NCBI GenBank assembly: GCA_002104945.1
Contig: MCFH01000022.1
Location: 310,001-374,000, forward strand
Direction of reading: 5' to 3'
From: Piromyces finnis
Lineage: Eukaryota > Neocallimastigomycota > Neocallimastigomycetes > Neocallimastigales > Neocallimastigaceae
Length of the DNA: 64,000 nucleotides
Shown here in pieces: positions 23,788-37,043 of this stretch (positions are counted from its first letter, which is position 1; the number at the start of each line of letters is the position of its first letter). The notes beneath the pieces were generated by a model. It worked only from the letters and a program-made list of their open reading frames with translations, was not told where the DNA came from and made no database searches. Position numbers and translations under genes: made by a program.

Positions 23788-26700
23788 ATGGAAACGAAAC
23801 AATTAAAATCTTCAAATGTACATATTTCCTTTTTTTTTTTTTTTACATTAATATTTCATTATTCCCATTCTTTCTTCTGAGTAAAAAGAAAAAAAAAAAG
23901 TCTTGAATAATTTCTTCATTATATAATTTTATCGAAAAGATTTGATTTAAAATCTAATTATTTATTATCTATTTTAAATAAAACATTCAAGAGTAACGTC
24001 GCAATTTCATTATTAATATTAAATGTATTGCTTTTATAAATCAAAGTAATATATTTAATGTTAATATTAAAAACATTTATTTTCCATTCGAGACATAATA
24101 ATTAACAATTTATATTGAATACTATAAAATGTCCTTTAACTTTTTTATAAAGATTTTTTTAATTTTTATTTAACATAAAATTAAATATTTTGTTTTCCTA
24201 TCAATTTAATATATATTAATTTTCACTTTCTTTTTTGTTTTTAATATATGTTTAACTTTAAAGTTCTTTGCAGAAGATGTTGTTGTTTTAAAAAAAAACG
24301 AAGATAAAATAGGTGTAGTTATTAAAACAGCATTAGACGAAGATGATGAGGAAGATATGGAAACTGAAAATGTAAATATTATAATTATATATATTATATA
24401 TGTTTAAAGGAAAATGAATGTATAAAAATTTTACAATTTTTATTTAACAATAAAAAAAAAGTATTATATACAGTTTATATTGTTCTCAATTAAATTATAT
24501 AAAATTATTAATAATATTTGCTATTATTATTATTATATTGAAAATGTTATTCTTAAAAGATTCCATTACAACAAAAACATGTAAGAGTCGCTTTTATGAA
24601 TGAAAATGAAAATTCAAGAGATATTAGTGAAAATAAGTTAATATGCATAGATAGATGTTTAAAATTAGGAGATATTGCAAGATACCCAGTAGAAAAGGGA
24701 AACAAACAACAAACGGGAACAGTAATAAATGTAAAAGTCATTGCTGACCTTCAAGCAACCTATAATGAAAATGAAATTACAATTCTAAAAGATATTGATA
24801 CTATAAAATTAATTAATTATTACGACATAGAAGAAGGTAAAATAGAATTAATTTTTAATATATATTTTAGGTATTAGTAATTAAAATTAACTCAATCAAA
24901 TGTAATAAATTTTATATTAAAACTGTTTATTATTAAAATTATTTAATTACATTAATTTCATCTAATGTTTAAAAGGTACATGTGTTCTTCTTAACAATTG
25001 GTTTGGTATAGTTAGAAATGTGTACGATGATGTATATGTAAAATTTACAGATGGCTCTGTGTGTAAATTATCGGTATCAAACGTTAAAATTGAAGATAAA
25101 TATCAGGAATCAAGTCGTTTTGGAATCGAACGTGTATACGCAGGAGTAAAAGTTCAAGCTCTTAAAAGCGACTCATTTAAAAATGCTCAATGGATTAAAG
25201 GTCAGTATAAACCAAGTAATGTAACAGGTCATGTAATTATGACACAGATATCAAAAGTATATGTAGAATGGCAATATAAAAATTTAAAAGTTGATACCAA
25301 AGAAAATGAAGCACCTCCACCATTTTCAATAAAGGATGTTTCATCCCTTACAATTTTAAGAAGTATGCATGAACATCAAGCAATGTGTCTTGGTTGCCTC
25401 GTTCAATTTGAATCAAAAGAAGAAGCTAAAGGTAGTATATGATAAATACTACGATATAAATTATATTGAACCACATATAGAGTTATATAAAATAATATAA
25501 TTTTTATTAATATTTTTATTATATTAAAATAGATTATGGCGTAGAAACTTTTAATGATATGATAAACCCATGTTTTGTATGCAGACTATTCTTTTAATAG
25601 ATATTTTAACTATTAAATTAATAAATAAATAAAAAAAAAAAAAGAGAGAGAGAGAGAGAAATTAACTGAAATGTAAAATATTATAATTTTTATTATAGAA
25701 AATTATAAAAACTAAAAGTTATGTAGATGTTCAATGGCAAGATGGCTCAATAACAAAAAATATAGATACAACTGAACTATTAATATGCTATAATATAGAT
25801 GAACAGGTAAAGATTAAATAATTAAATAGTAAATTAAAGTAAAGAAAAATTAATATAATATATTTAAAAAAATAATTGATAACAAAGGATTTCTGGCCAA
25901 CCGATTACGTTTATTTAAAAGAAGAATTTTCAAAGAAAAAAGCGTTGTCTAAAGTTAAAGTCGGTGTTATAAAATCTGTTAATGCATTGGAAAGAGTATG
26001 TGAAGTTCATTGGTTAGAAAGTCCTGACAAAGAAAGTCTTAAAGTTGTAAGTTACAAAACTATATGAAATATATTTCATATTAAATTATTGTTATTTAAT
26101 GATTAAAAATTCAATGTTTAATTTAATTGTTATATATATATTCAAAATTATAGGAAACTAAAGAACAATCAACATATGAAATTTCATCACACCCATTATA
26201 CACACAAAGGTTAGGTGAAAGAGTTATTATTACAAGTGATTTAAAACCAATTGAAAAACAATGTAAAGGAATTACTAAAAAAGAAGCAGAACACGATTGG
26301 GTTGGTGAAATCGTTTCTATTAACGATCCTGAACATTTAGGAAGAGTTGGTGTTTGTTGTTGTCCATCTAGAAATATTCATTATGTATTCCCATTCCAAA
26401 TATTTACTTTATCAGATACTGAAGAATATATGCATGAAGAATATATATCCGACAGTGATATGGGTGATTATGTGGTTATTGAAGATGATGATGATGAATA
26501 TGATGCTGATAAATATGAAGGTTTCAAATCAGAAAAAGTTGATTCAATGGAAGTAGATGATAATGAATGGGAAACTGAAGATAGTGAATGGGAAACCGAG
26601 GATGATGAAGACATGATTAGTGATATTGAAGATGGCCCAAGAATAACTGAAATAATAAGTGATGATGAAAATAAAAATATTAAAGAAGAAGAAGTTAAAA

Positions 26701-27894
26701 AATCCATAGACGAAAAAATAAAATTGGAATTAAAAACTGCCCAAGTTAATAATAACAATACTTCAGACTTGAAAAGTTTCATACTATTAGAGGATCCTCC
26801 AGAAAATCATCATTTTATTGATAATGAAAATAATGTTATAAATAAAAGTTTCTATAAGACTATTATGAAAGAACATAAATTACTTTCTTCTGAATTACCA
26901 GAAGGAGAAATTGTAGTTGTTGCATTTTCATCAAGATTAGAATTATTAAGAGCTATTATTTTTGGACCAAAGGATACTATATATGAGGGTAAATAAAAAT
27001 AGTCATTTTCATATAAAGAGTTATTTATATATTTATGAAAAATAAGAGGAATTTATAAAAATCTTTTACTAATTATTTTTTTTTTAATATAAAATAGGTG
27101 CAGTATTTATGTTTGATATATGTATACCAGGTGATTATCCCTATTCTCCACCATCAGTTCATTATTATTCATTAACAATTGGTATGGGTAAACTTAATCC
27201 AAATCTTTATGAAGATGGTAAAGTATGTCTTTCATTGCTTGGAACATGGCATGGTAAAGAAGAAACAGAAGAGTGGACACCAAAATCAAATATTCTTCAA
27301 GTAAGTTATTATTTGATAAATGGAAATTTATTATCATTGTTAATATTCACATTCATTGTTTCCTTAATATTTTATATCAGGTATTATTATCAATTCAAGG
27401 TCTTGTTCTTGGTGTTCAATTACCATATTTCAATGAAGCTGGATATGATAAATTAATGCAAAACACTGAAGAAAACTTTACAGCAAATTATTACAATGAA
27501 CGTGCCTTCTATCTCTCCGTTCATACTATTAATCAAACTTTAAATTTATTAAATCTTAGTAATGAATCTATCTTTGAAATTTTCAGAGAACATATCATGA
27601 ATTACTATTATTCTGGAAATAATATGTTAAAATACATCAATGAAAAATGTCAAAAAATTATCAAAAATTCAGAAAAAAATAAAGAAGGAAATTTAAATGT
27701 AAAAAAAGAAAAATTAGAAACTGTATCAAAAGGTTGTTTGATTTTACTAAAGGTAAATACAATTTATATACTAAATTTAATAATTAAAAAATATATCAAT
27801 CTTATATATTTTAATTTTATATATATATATATATTTTTAGAATGAAGTAAATTATCTTAAATCAAAATTAGAAAATAATACCATAAAAATTTAA
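23788..27894 (+). CDS. UBE2O: UBE2O-type E2/E3 hybrid ubiquitin-conjugating enzyme
   Basis: Predicted exons: 23788-23817, 24264-24371, 24560-24836, 24976-25431, 25533-25576, 25699-25806, 25888-26046, 26154-26988, 27098-27300, 27381-27752, 27841-27894. All joins keep phase; 881 residues. The N-terminal part contains the small beta-rich repeats of the family (VDVQWQDGS, FWPTDYVYLKEEF, WVGEIVSINDPEHLGRVGV). An acidic stretch follows around 490-560. The UBC fold starts near residue 630: FGPKDTIYEGAVF, DYPYSPPSVHY, then LNPNLYEDGKVCLSLLGTW with the active-site Cys about residue 716. In animals and plants UBE2O ubiquitinates substrates without a separate E3, including unassembled ribosomal proteins and histones. 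The human protein is about 1290 residues, so this form is compact. The extreme 5' exon (10 codons) is the least certain part. Confidence 0.88.
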
Positions 27895-28297
27895 ATATAT
27901 TTTTTTTTAAATATTTTTATCGAATGGTACACCTTTACATAAAACAACCTTTAGAATAAAAAAAAAATATTTTTTTTTTTTTTAAATATTAATTTTATAA
28001 TTAAATAATTAAATATAAAATTAAATTTCATTTATTGTTATGTTATAAATAAATAAAAATAGAATAGAAATAAATTATTATTAAAATATAGTTTTAATAC
28101 GCTATTATTTAATAAATTAATTTAAATGATGCTTTTTATTCTCTGAGCTGATTAACAAAAATTAGAAATAGTATATTCTATATAAAATGGAAAAAACATA
28201 ATTTATAATTTGTAAATCTAATGATCTAATTTTTAGATATGAATTATTTAATCACCACAATGTAACAATATAATATCAAAGTATTTTCATTTGTGAT
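27895..28297. other. Convergent gap between UBE2O-like and UTP23 genes
   Basis: About 400 bp of AT-rich DNA where two 3' ends face each other. It must hold both polyadenylation regions. Nothing else is visible. Confidence 0.6.
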
Positions 28298-29529
28298 TTA
28301 TTCTTCTTCATCGTTGTCTTCTTCTTCTTCATTCTCATTTTTCTGATTAATTTCATTATTGGTATCATTATTTGCTTCGACATTATTATTCTTCTTCTTT
28401 TTTGTTCTTCTTCTTCTTTTCTTTTTAGGTTTCTCAACTTCTGTATTCTCAACTTCTGCTACTTCTTCTTCTTCTTTTTTTTCATCTTCATTTATTTTCT
28501 TTTTTTGTTGTTGTTGATTATTTGGATTAACCTTTTTTTTTTTACATGATAATGGATTTGGTTGTTTTGGACCTTTTCTCTTTTTAGATTTTGGTGCTTC
28601 TTCTGGTGTATCAGTATTATTTTTTATAATAGCATTTTCATAATTATTTGGAATAGTCTTATTATATTCAATTTCTTTAACTTTATTAGTAGTTGCTGGT
28701 GATGGTGGTTCCAATATCATTACACTTCTGTTAATATATATTAATGGAACACCAGGTATTCTTCTTAAATAATCTCTTAAATTTAAATCTTGAGTTGCTA
28801 CACAATAATTAAATTGATTGGTATCACCTTGAAGAAATTATAAAAGTCGATTTATAATATAAAATTTGTTAATTAATTATTATTAAATTAAAAAATGTAT
28901 TATTAACACTTTTTTAAAACATTTAAAATAATTGATATTGAAAATGCTCATTCATTTATTTATTTCAATAAAACGATAATATTGATAATTGATAACAATG
29001 AAATGTTAAATAGTAAAAAATACCTAAAATTTCTTTTATACAATCAGCTGCATTAACAGGATTTCCACCATGTGGACATCTTCTCTTTTCAAGTCGTTTA
29101 GCTGCTAAGGCAGCACCCATAAAATCTTCACCTAAGCTTCTCAATTCATTAATTACACAATTGGTTGTCACTAAAATTTAATTTTAATTTTAATTTATTT
29201 TTAGAATATCAAATTATGTAATTTTTAAAATAATATATTACAATGATAATAATTATTGATAATTACTAATTCTTGTTTTTCCAACAACAGTTTCTTGTAA
29301 CATTGATTTATAATCGAGTCTTGAATTCTGAGCAACCTTAATAAAATTACCATCAACTATATTAATTATATTAATAATATTTAAAAAAATTAATATGTTA
29401 AAATAAATATATATATATATTTATAAATATTGTTACATTACCAATAATTTGATATGGTTCTCTGAATCCAAATGAGTGTTGATAAACACCCATATACTTT
29501 TTATAGGTCTTTTGTCTTTTCAATCTCAT
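28298..29529 (-). CDS. UTP23: UTP23, small-subunit processome PIN-like protein
   Basis: Predicted exons on the minus strand: 29529-29442, 29356-29267, 29170-29024, 28827-28298; phases agree and give 284 residues. The start MRLKRQKTYKKYM and FGFREPYQIIVDGNFIKVA are typical of UTP23, as are the LLQETVVGKTR-like region (MLQETVVGK), VINELRSLG, the Cys-containing KRRCPHG, QFNYCVATQD and IPGVPLIYINRSVMILEPPS. The family carries a degenerate PIN nuclease fold and helps release snR30 during early 18S rRNA processing in the nucleolus. The last 100 residues are a Lys/Glu-rich tail that looks like a nucleolar targeting or RNA-binding extension. It works in the same pathway as the DHX37-like helicase 10 kb away. 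Confidence 0.9.
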
Positions 29530-30784
29530 TTCTTTTTATTATCGTAAGTGGAGGTACTGTTATAGTTTAAAATTTCGATAATTTAAAATTATAAAAATAA
29601 AAATTATTGTATATTTACGTATACATAATGTAGATAAATAGGTTAATAATATTACATAGTAAATTTTTAAAAATTAAAATTTAAAAATAATTTTATAATA
29701 GAATTTTTCAATACAAGATTTTAATTATAAAACATTAATAAAATAATAATAATTGACATTTAATAATTTTATTCAAAAAAAAATATGTAGTCTTATTCAA
29801 AATGTAAAATAAATATTAATAAAATAAATTATATTGAAATTTTTAATACACCCATATTAACATTTTTAATTTAAAAATTTCAACATTGCCTAACCCTATT
29901 TAATAAGGTTATTATAAAACACAAATAAATACTCACACACCAATACACCAATACACTCTAAATATCAATAATAATAATAATAATACTCAATTCACAATAT
30001 ATTCAATTTTTTTAAATTATATTAAAAAAAAAAAAGATTTATTTTTTTTAATTTTTTTTATATTTTTTAATAACATCTATACTATTAGCCAATCATATTT
30101 TAAAAAATGTATAATATATTATTATATATGTTTGAATTTATTTTATATATGTTTGAAGTATATTGTTCAGTATTATTAAATGTGGCTCATTTACTACTTT
30201 TATGTTTTTAGCCAATCGAGGCAATCAATTTTTATTAGTATGAAAAAAAAAATTAATGATAATTCTTTAATATTATTATTCTTCTCTCTCTTGCCTTTTA
30301 TTTTGTTATATATTGAAGGTAATGCATTATGATATAAATAAATTTTATGTATATTATATAATGAAAAATATTAGATATTATTTTTATAAATAAGATATAA
30401 AATGTGGATGATAATATTATGAAAGTTATTATAAAATACTATAATATTATTTTATTATACTTTTATTTATTATGATTACATATACCTAAATGAAGAAATT
30501 GGTGGTTACAAAAGATAAATAAAGAAGACTTAATATCAAATAAAAAATCAGTAATAGTTAGTGGACGATTAAAATAATACAAGCAAATATTTCAAAATTA
30601 GTGAAAACAAATTAAATTACGAAAAATGATCTAAAATAAAAAAAATGATGGAAAAAATAAAGAAATTTTTTATTTTATATATGGAGAATAGTGCCGAATT
30701 TATATAATATAATTCTAATATTAAAAATATTTATATTAATATAATATTATAAAAATCTTGAAATGATTAAAATTATACAAATAG
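29530..30784. promoter_or_regulatory. Divergent intergenic region, UTP23 and NAC beta genes
   Basis: 1.25 kb between divergently transcribed genes. CCAAT elements with a preceding AG sit at 30089 and 30212, both in the context TAGCCAATC. No coding region is seen. A shared promoter is possible but the distance to the NAC gene (570-690 bp) is long. Confidence 0.4.
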
Positions 30785-31441
30785 ATGAATAACGATAAAT
30801 TATCAAAGTTACAAACCACTGTTCGTATTGGTGGTAAGGGTACTCCACGTCGTAAGATGAAGAAGACCCACAAGACTAACGTTGTTGGTGGTGATGACAA
30901 GAAGCTCCAAACCGTTCTTAAGAAGATGGGTACCCAAAACATCTCTGAAATTGAAGAAGTTAACATGTTCAAGGATGATGGTAACATTATTCACTTCGAT
31001 AAACCAAAGGGTGAGTGTTGATAATTGTATTAATATTATTAAAGATTTTATGTATTATAATGTAAAATAATTAGCTAATAATAAAAATTGTTAAAAACAA
31101 AAATAGTTTCTGCCTCTATTGCCTCTAACACCTTCATCATTGATGGTAAGGGTGAAGACAAGGAATTATTCGAATTAGTTCCAGGAATCATCAACCAACT
31201 TGGTCCAGAATCTATTGCCAGCTTAAAGAAGTTAGCTGAAGCTGCTCAATCTGAAGCTGCCGCTGCCGGTGAAGCCCCAGCTGCCGAAGAAGACAATGAC
31301 GATGAAATTCCAGAAGTAAGTTTAGACAATGTTATAAATACATAAAAAATTTTAAAATAAATAAATATTAAATGATTTTTTTCTTTTAATAAAATAATAT
31401 AGCTCGTCGAAAACTTCGATGAAGTTGAAAACAAGGCTTAA
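30785..31441 (+). CDS. BTF3: Nascent polypeptide-associated complex beta subunit (BTF3/EGD1)
   Basis: Exons 30785-31010, 31107-31315 and 31403-31441; 157 residues, the usual size. The NAC ribosome-binding motif is clear ([12 protein letters not shown] near residue 18). The NAC domain follows ([48 protein letters not shown]) and an acidic C terminus ends the protein. NAC beta pairs with NAC alpha on the ribosome exit tunnel to chaperone nascent chains and control targeting. Codon use is visibly more GC-rich than its neighbours (AAG, ATC, GCC, ACC), as expected for a strongly expressed gene. Confidence 0.96.
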
Positions 31442-31774
31442 ATTATCTATTAATTAATTATTCATAAAATATATAAATAAAAAAAATTAAAAAAAATAGT
31501 TTAAATTGTGTTTTATGGGAAAATAAAATTGTTTAATAGTGTAAGCATATTATTTAAAAAATAAAATCACATTTATTCAATAAAAAGCAAAAAAAAATTT
31601 TTTATTTTTATTAAAAAATAAAGTGAATGTATTAAAAATATTTATTTTATATGAAAAAATGAAAAAGATTTATTGGAAATAATTAATAGTTTTTTTATTT
31701 TAAATATATATAGTTTCTTAAAACAATTTTTTCTATTTAAATATTGATTTTGTAAATTTATAATTATAGAAATT
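31442..31774. other. Convergent gap, NAC beta and TMEM42 genes
   Basis: 333 bp of AT-rich DNA between facing 3' ends. Nothing beyond likely transcript ends is visible. Confidence 0.6.
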
Positions 31775-32573
31775 TTATATTTTTTTCTTTTTTTCTTCTG
31801 TTTTTTGAATTTCTGTATTAAGAAGAACAGTGCCAGTTACAATTAAACTAGCACCAAACCACCATTGAAGCGATAGTGGTTCATTAAATATAAGAAGGCC
31901 AAGGATTGCCTATATTTTAATATATATAAAACTTATTAGTACTTCTGTTATAAGTAAAACTATTTTTTAAAGGAAAAGAGCTATGCATAAACTTTTAGAT
32001 CCCAAAAATAATATAGTATATTTAAATTTTAAAAAATTAAGAAAAAATAAAACAGAAAAAATGCATCATAAATTGATTATATATTTACAGTTAAACAAAA
32101 GTTGGTAGCATTATTAATAACAGTAACTTGGATTGAAGATTTGGAAACATTTAAAGCTTTGGTAAAATAGGCCCACATTAATGCATTGCATAAGAATAAA
32201 CATAAAAATGAAATTAATCTAAAAATTCGAAAGATCTTTTTCAAGTATATATGTATATATATTTGATAATTAGTGTGTGTTTAGTATATATAAATATATA
32301 AATCTTTTATTTATTTATATTTGTAAAAAGCAATTACTATTATATAATAATACTTACTTTTTGAAATTTTATCCAACTGTCATCACCTCTAATGTAGACC
32401 CCATCTTCCACTGAACACCAATCTGGATTTGATACAAAGAATCTACACACAAAACGATAATATTGATTAGTATTAGAATCAACAGCTAATTTTGCACATA
32501 CTGAAGCTAATGCAGCTAAAGTTCCTGCTAATACTGAATAAAATATAGTAGAGATTATTGAAGTTTTTGCCAT
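31775..32573 (-). CDS. TMEM42: TMEM42-like EamA-superfamily membrane protein
   Basis: Predicted exons on the minus strand: 32573-32358, 32235-32089, 31909-31775; 165 residues, close to animal TMEM42 (about 160). Four hydrophobic segments are visible: FYSVLAGTLAALASVCAKLA, LISFLCLFLCNALMWAYFTK, a NATNFCLTAILGLLIF segment, and WWFGASLIVTGTVLL. The ALNVSKSSIQVTVINNATNF and FNEPLSLQWWFG motifs are those of the drug/metabolite transporter (EamA) half-repeat. The substrate is unknown. A Lys-rich C terminus could be cytosolic. The second-exon acceptor (GAAAAAG) was chosen because only it keeps frame. Confidence 0.85.
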
Positions 32574-33239
32574 AAGGTTATTTTTTTAAAAAGAAAAAAA
32601 AAATATTTTTGCTATATTATAATTTATTATTTTGTAATTAGTATTTTTATTTAGTTTAGTTTAGTTTTTTAAAAAAAAAAAAAAAAAATGTTTAGATGAT
32701 TGTTTTTAATTTTATTAATTTTATTATTTTTATGAGATATTTCTAAATTTTTACTTTTTATTTTTTTAATATCAAATAAAAATATTAAAAAAATAAAAAT
32801 AAAAATAAAATTAGAAATATAAAAATAAATAAAATTTGTACTATGAAAAAAAAATGAGTATTTATTTAAAAATATACTAAATAAATTATTTTAAAATTTT
32901 GTATTATCGTATTATTTAATTTGTTTGTTTGTTTAAACATTTATATTAATGATATTAATAAATATATAAAAAAAAAAAAAAAAAAAAAAAAAAGGATTTT
33001 ATTTTCATATTTTCTTTTAACCTTGGTTTTATTTTATTTATTTGTTTATTTCCTTCTTTAATCATTGGTTTTATATAATTAAAATAAGGTTTTAAAGTAT
33101 AAAATATTTTATATAATATTTTATATTTTAATTAATTTATTAAAAAAAAAAAAATTGTAAAAAACAAAACAAAAAGTAAATGGCATACTGTATTATTATA
33201 TTTCATATGTTCTTATCTATGAAATTATATGAAATCACT
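32574..33239. other. AT-rich intergenic gap
   Basis: Between two minus-strand genes. It contains A runs (32950-32992), TTTG/TTTA short repeats and nothing that looks coding. Confidence 0.6.
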
Positions 33240-34426
33240 CTATTTCATAAATTGGTCAATTCTTCCTTTTCTTCTTTCACAGTACTATAAAAATAAATAT
33301 AAATTAGAATTAAATAATTATAAATAAAAATTTATAATATTCGATATTTTTAATCATATTCACCTTTTCATAACCATCTAAACTTCTAAATTTATCTTCA
33401 GGTAAAACATTATTTTCGATTTCAATAAAGCAAACAGTTGAATCAGAAAGAATTTCTGTTGGAAAATCAACTATGGAATTGTTATTTAATTTTAAATTCT
33501 TTAAACGAGGCATTTTGGCGATGGAAGTTGGAATATGAACAATTACATTATTAGTAACATTAATTTCTTCACAACTTTCAAGTCCATTTCCAATATCATC
33601 AGGTAAACTAATCATTTTTGTAAATAACATATAATATTATATTTTAATATTAACTGTATAGTGTCTATTAAACAAATCATACACTTAAATATATATACTT
33701 ACTTTTGGATTCTATTATTAGATAAATCCAGTTGTGTAATACTATTTAATTTATTAATTTCATTTGGAATTGAAGTTATTTCATTATTATAAAGTAATAA
33801 CTGATTTAAATTTTTAAGTTTTTGAATATCTTAAAAATAATTATTATGTTAATTTTCAGAATTGAAATATGAAAATATTTTATTATATATATTAAGTTCC
33901 TATTAAATTGCTATTTAAATATAAATATACATTAATACCTATGGATATGTTAGATATTTTATTATAAGATAAATTTAATGTTTTTAAATTTTTTAATTCA
34001 AATATTTCTGGTGGTAATTCGGTAATGGAATTATGTGATAAATTCAAAATTTTTAAATTTTGTAATTGCTTTATTTCTGGTGGACTTGAATATTATTTTA
34101 ATTTATAATCGCATTACATTCATTAGATATAAACAATATTAAAATATTTTATATTGATATTTAGAAGAAAAAGAAAAAAAGCATTAATTATATATTATTC
34201 ACATATAAACTTCAGTTCTTAAAGTATTGTTTATATATAATTACATTCGAGTAATCCTATTTCCTGATAAATCTAAACTTTTTAAATTTGGAAATGATAA
34301 AATGTAAATTGGAATTTCCTCTATCTTTGAATTAGGCAAAGTTAGGACTCCTGTTTTTTTTGACATTTCAATTTTGGAATGAAATTGATTTGAAGTGATT
34401 TTGTTAGAAGAAGGTGTGTTTCCCAT
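33240..34426 (-). CDS. LRRC57: LRRC57-like leucine-rich repeat protein
   Basis: Predicted exons on the minus strand: 34426-34245, 34084-33939, 33829-33703, 33607-33364, 33284-33240; 247 residues against 239 for human LRRC57. It starts MGN, a candidate N-myristoylation signal, as in the animal protein. KKTGVLTL and about eight LRRs follow, for example LKSLDLSGNRIT, LKILNLSHNSIT and LKTLNLSYNKIS. The diagnostic end EILSDSTVCFIEIENN, FRSLDGYEK then YCERRK matches the LRRC57 C-terminal cap. Function is not established in the family; membrane-anchored scaffolding is an inference. It shares a 388-bp divergent promoter region with the FSH-type hydrolase. Confidence 0.9.
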
Positions 34427-34814
34427 TTTTATTTATTATAATCTTCAATTGATTTTATATTAAATTTAAAACTTTTATAAAAAAATTTATAGTAATAATA
34501 AATAGTTATATATTTTTAGTTTTACTATTTAGTTAACTTTTTTTTTTGCTAAATATGTTAAATATGTTTTTATTATTAGATTTTTTTTTTTTAAATAAAG
34601 ATTTACTGCTTTTGTTATCTACCGTTTTTTAATTATTACTTTTATCTTTTAAGGTAAGAGAAATTTAATTAAAACTCAATAATTAATTTTTAATTACCTC
34701 TCCAATCACACCAATAAGATTTATTTTGTAAAGAAATTTCGATTTAAAATATAAAATTTTAATTATTATTTTTTTTTCTTTAATTATTTATTAATAAAAT
34801 TAAACTTATTAAAG
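34427..34814. promoter_or_regulatory. Short divergent promoter, LRRC57 / FSH hydrolase
   Basis: 388 bp separates two opposite start codons. Tandem CCAAT elements, CCAATCA at 34702 and CCAATA at 34711, sit about 100 bp before the hydrolase ATG and 280 bp before the LRRC57 ATG. This fits one bidirectional promoter. The distance argument is direct; the factor is inferred. Confidence 0.5.
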
Positions 34815-36056
34815 ATGGAAAAGGAGGAGGAAACTGTAGTTGAATTAAATAAAAACGAAAAGCAAAATGTTGTTGAAAATGACAAAAAAAAGAATAAAAA
34901 AAATAAACCAAAAAAGGCACCAAAAACCCCAGTTGTTGAAAAGAAATTAAAAATTTTATGTCTTCATGGTTATGCTCAAAATTTAAAGATTTTCCAAAAA
35001 AGAACAGCTGTATTAAAAAAAGCTTTAAAAAGCGTTGCCGAATTATGTAAAAATTTAACTTAAATTTTTTTTTAAATATATATTTTAAATAAATTTAATA
35101 ATTGATTTGTAAAATGAACAAATAATTCTTTTCTTACAAATTTTAAATTTCAAAAATTTATAATAATAAAAAAGATTATGTTGCCGGACCACATGTATCA
35201 AGTATGAACCCAGCTGACCATCAAAAACTTGTTATTGATGAAAATACACCAGAAGGTACAATATAATAAATGTTTTGAGAATCTTAACATTAAACAAAAT
35301 TAAAAAATTTAGTTACAAAGATATTTACTATTTATACAATTTAAAATTCTTAAACATTAAAAGATGAAAAGCCTTTAGGATGGTGGAATTTCTCAGATGA
35401 TGACAAAAAGTATTTCGGTTTAGAAGAATCTCTTGAACTCTTATTAAAAATAATGAAAGAAGAAGGACCATTTGATGGTGTATTTGGTTTTTCACAAGGT
35501 TTATATATAATTAATTTGTTATTTATTTATTAATGTACAAGTAATAATTTAAAAATTTCAATGCATATTAATTTCATATAATCAATTTAATATAAACATT
35601 TATAATTTAAAACAAGGTTCTTCTATGGCTGCTATTTTATGTTCTCATTTAGAATTAGAAAATGAAAAAGGTAATCAAGAAGTTCCACCTACTCCAAAGT
35701 TTGTTATGTTTTTCTCTGGTTTTAGACCAGATGATGATGCCTATAATAAGTATTTTAATTCTGAACGTAAATTGAAAATTAAGAGTTTACATGTATATGG
35801 TGAAGAAGACAAATGGTTAAATCCAGGTTAGTATAGTATTAATGAAAAAAGTACTTTATATAATAAAGTATTTTTTTTTATTATTAATCAAATAATTGAT
35901 ACATCTTTTATTTTATATTATAATTAATATTTATAGAACGTAGTAAAAAATTAGCAACTTTCTATGAAAACCCAACTATTTTAACTCATTCTGGAGGGTA
36001 AGAATTTTTAATTTCAAAAAATTAGTCAAATAATCATAATCATGATAACTAAAAAT

Positions 36057-36088
<32 letters not shown>

Positions 36089-36191
36089 GTATTTTGAAAT
36101 AATTTTATAAATTAGTCACTTTATTCCAATGGAAGCTGAAAAAAGACACTATTATGTAGATTACATCAAGCAATTTTTAGATACTAATTAA
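34815..36191 (+). CDS. FSH1-type serine hydrolase
   Basis: Exons 34815-35046, 35175-35255, 35364-35498, 35617-35826, 35937-35997 and 36116-36191; phases agree; 264 residues. After a Lys-rich first 45 residues the FSH1/OVCA2 alpha/beta-hydrolase fold begins with LKILCLHGYAQN. It continues through GWWNFSDDDKKYFGL and the nucleophile elbow GFSQG (Ser about 148). The acid VYGEEDKW (Asp about 214) and the catalytic His in SGGHFIPM (about 241) complete the triad. All three are present, so the enzyme should be active. Family members are small esterases or putative serine hydrolases with poorly known substrates, so no pathway is assigned. Confidence 0.92.
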
Positions 36192-37043
<852 letters not shown>

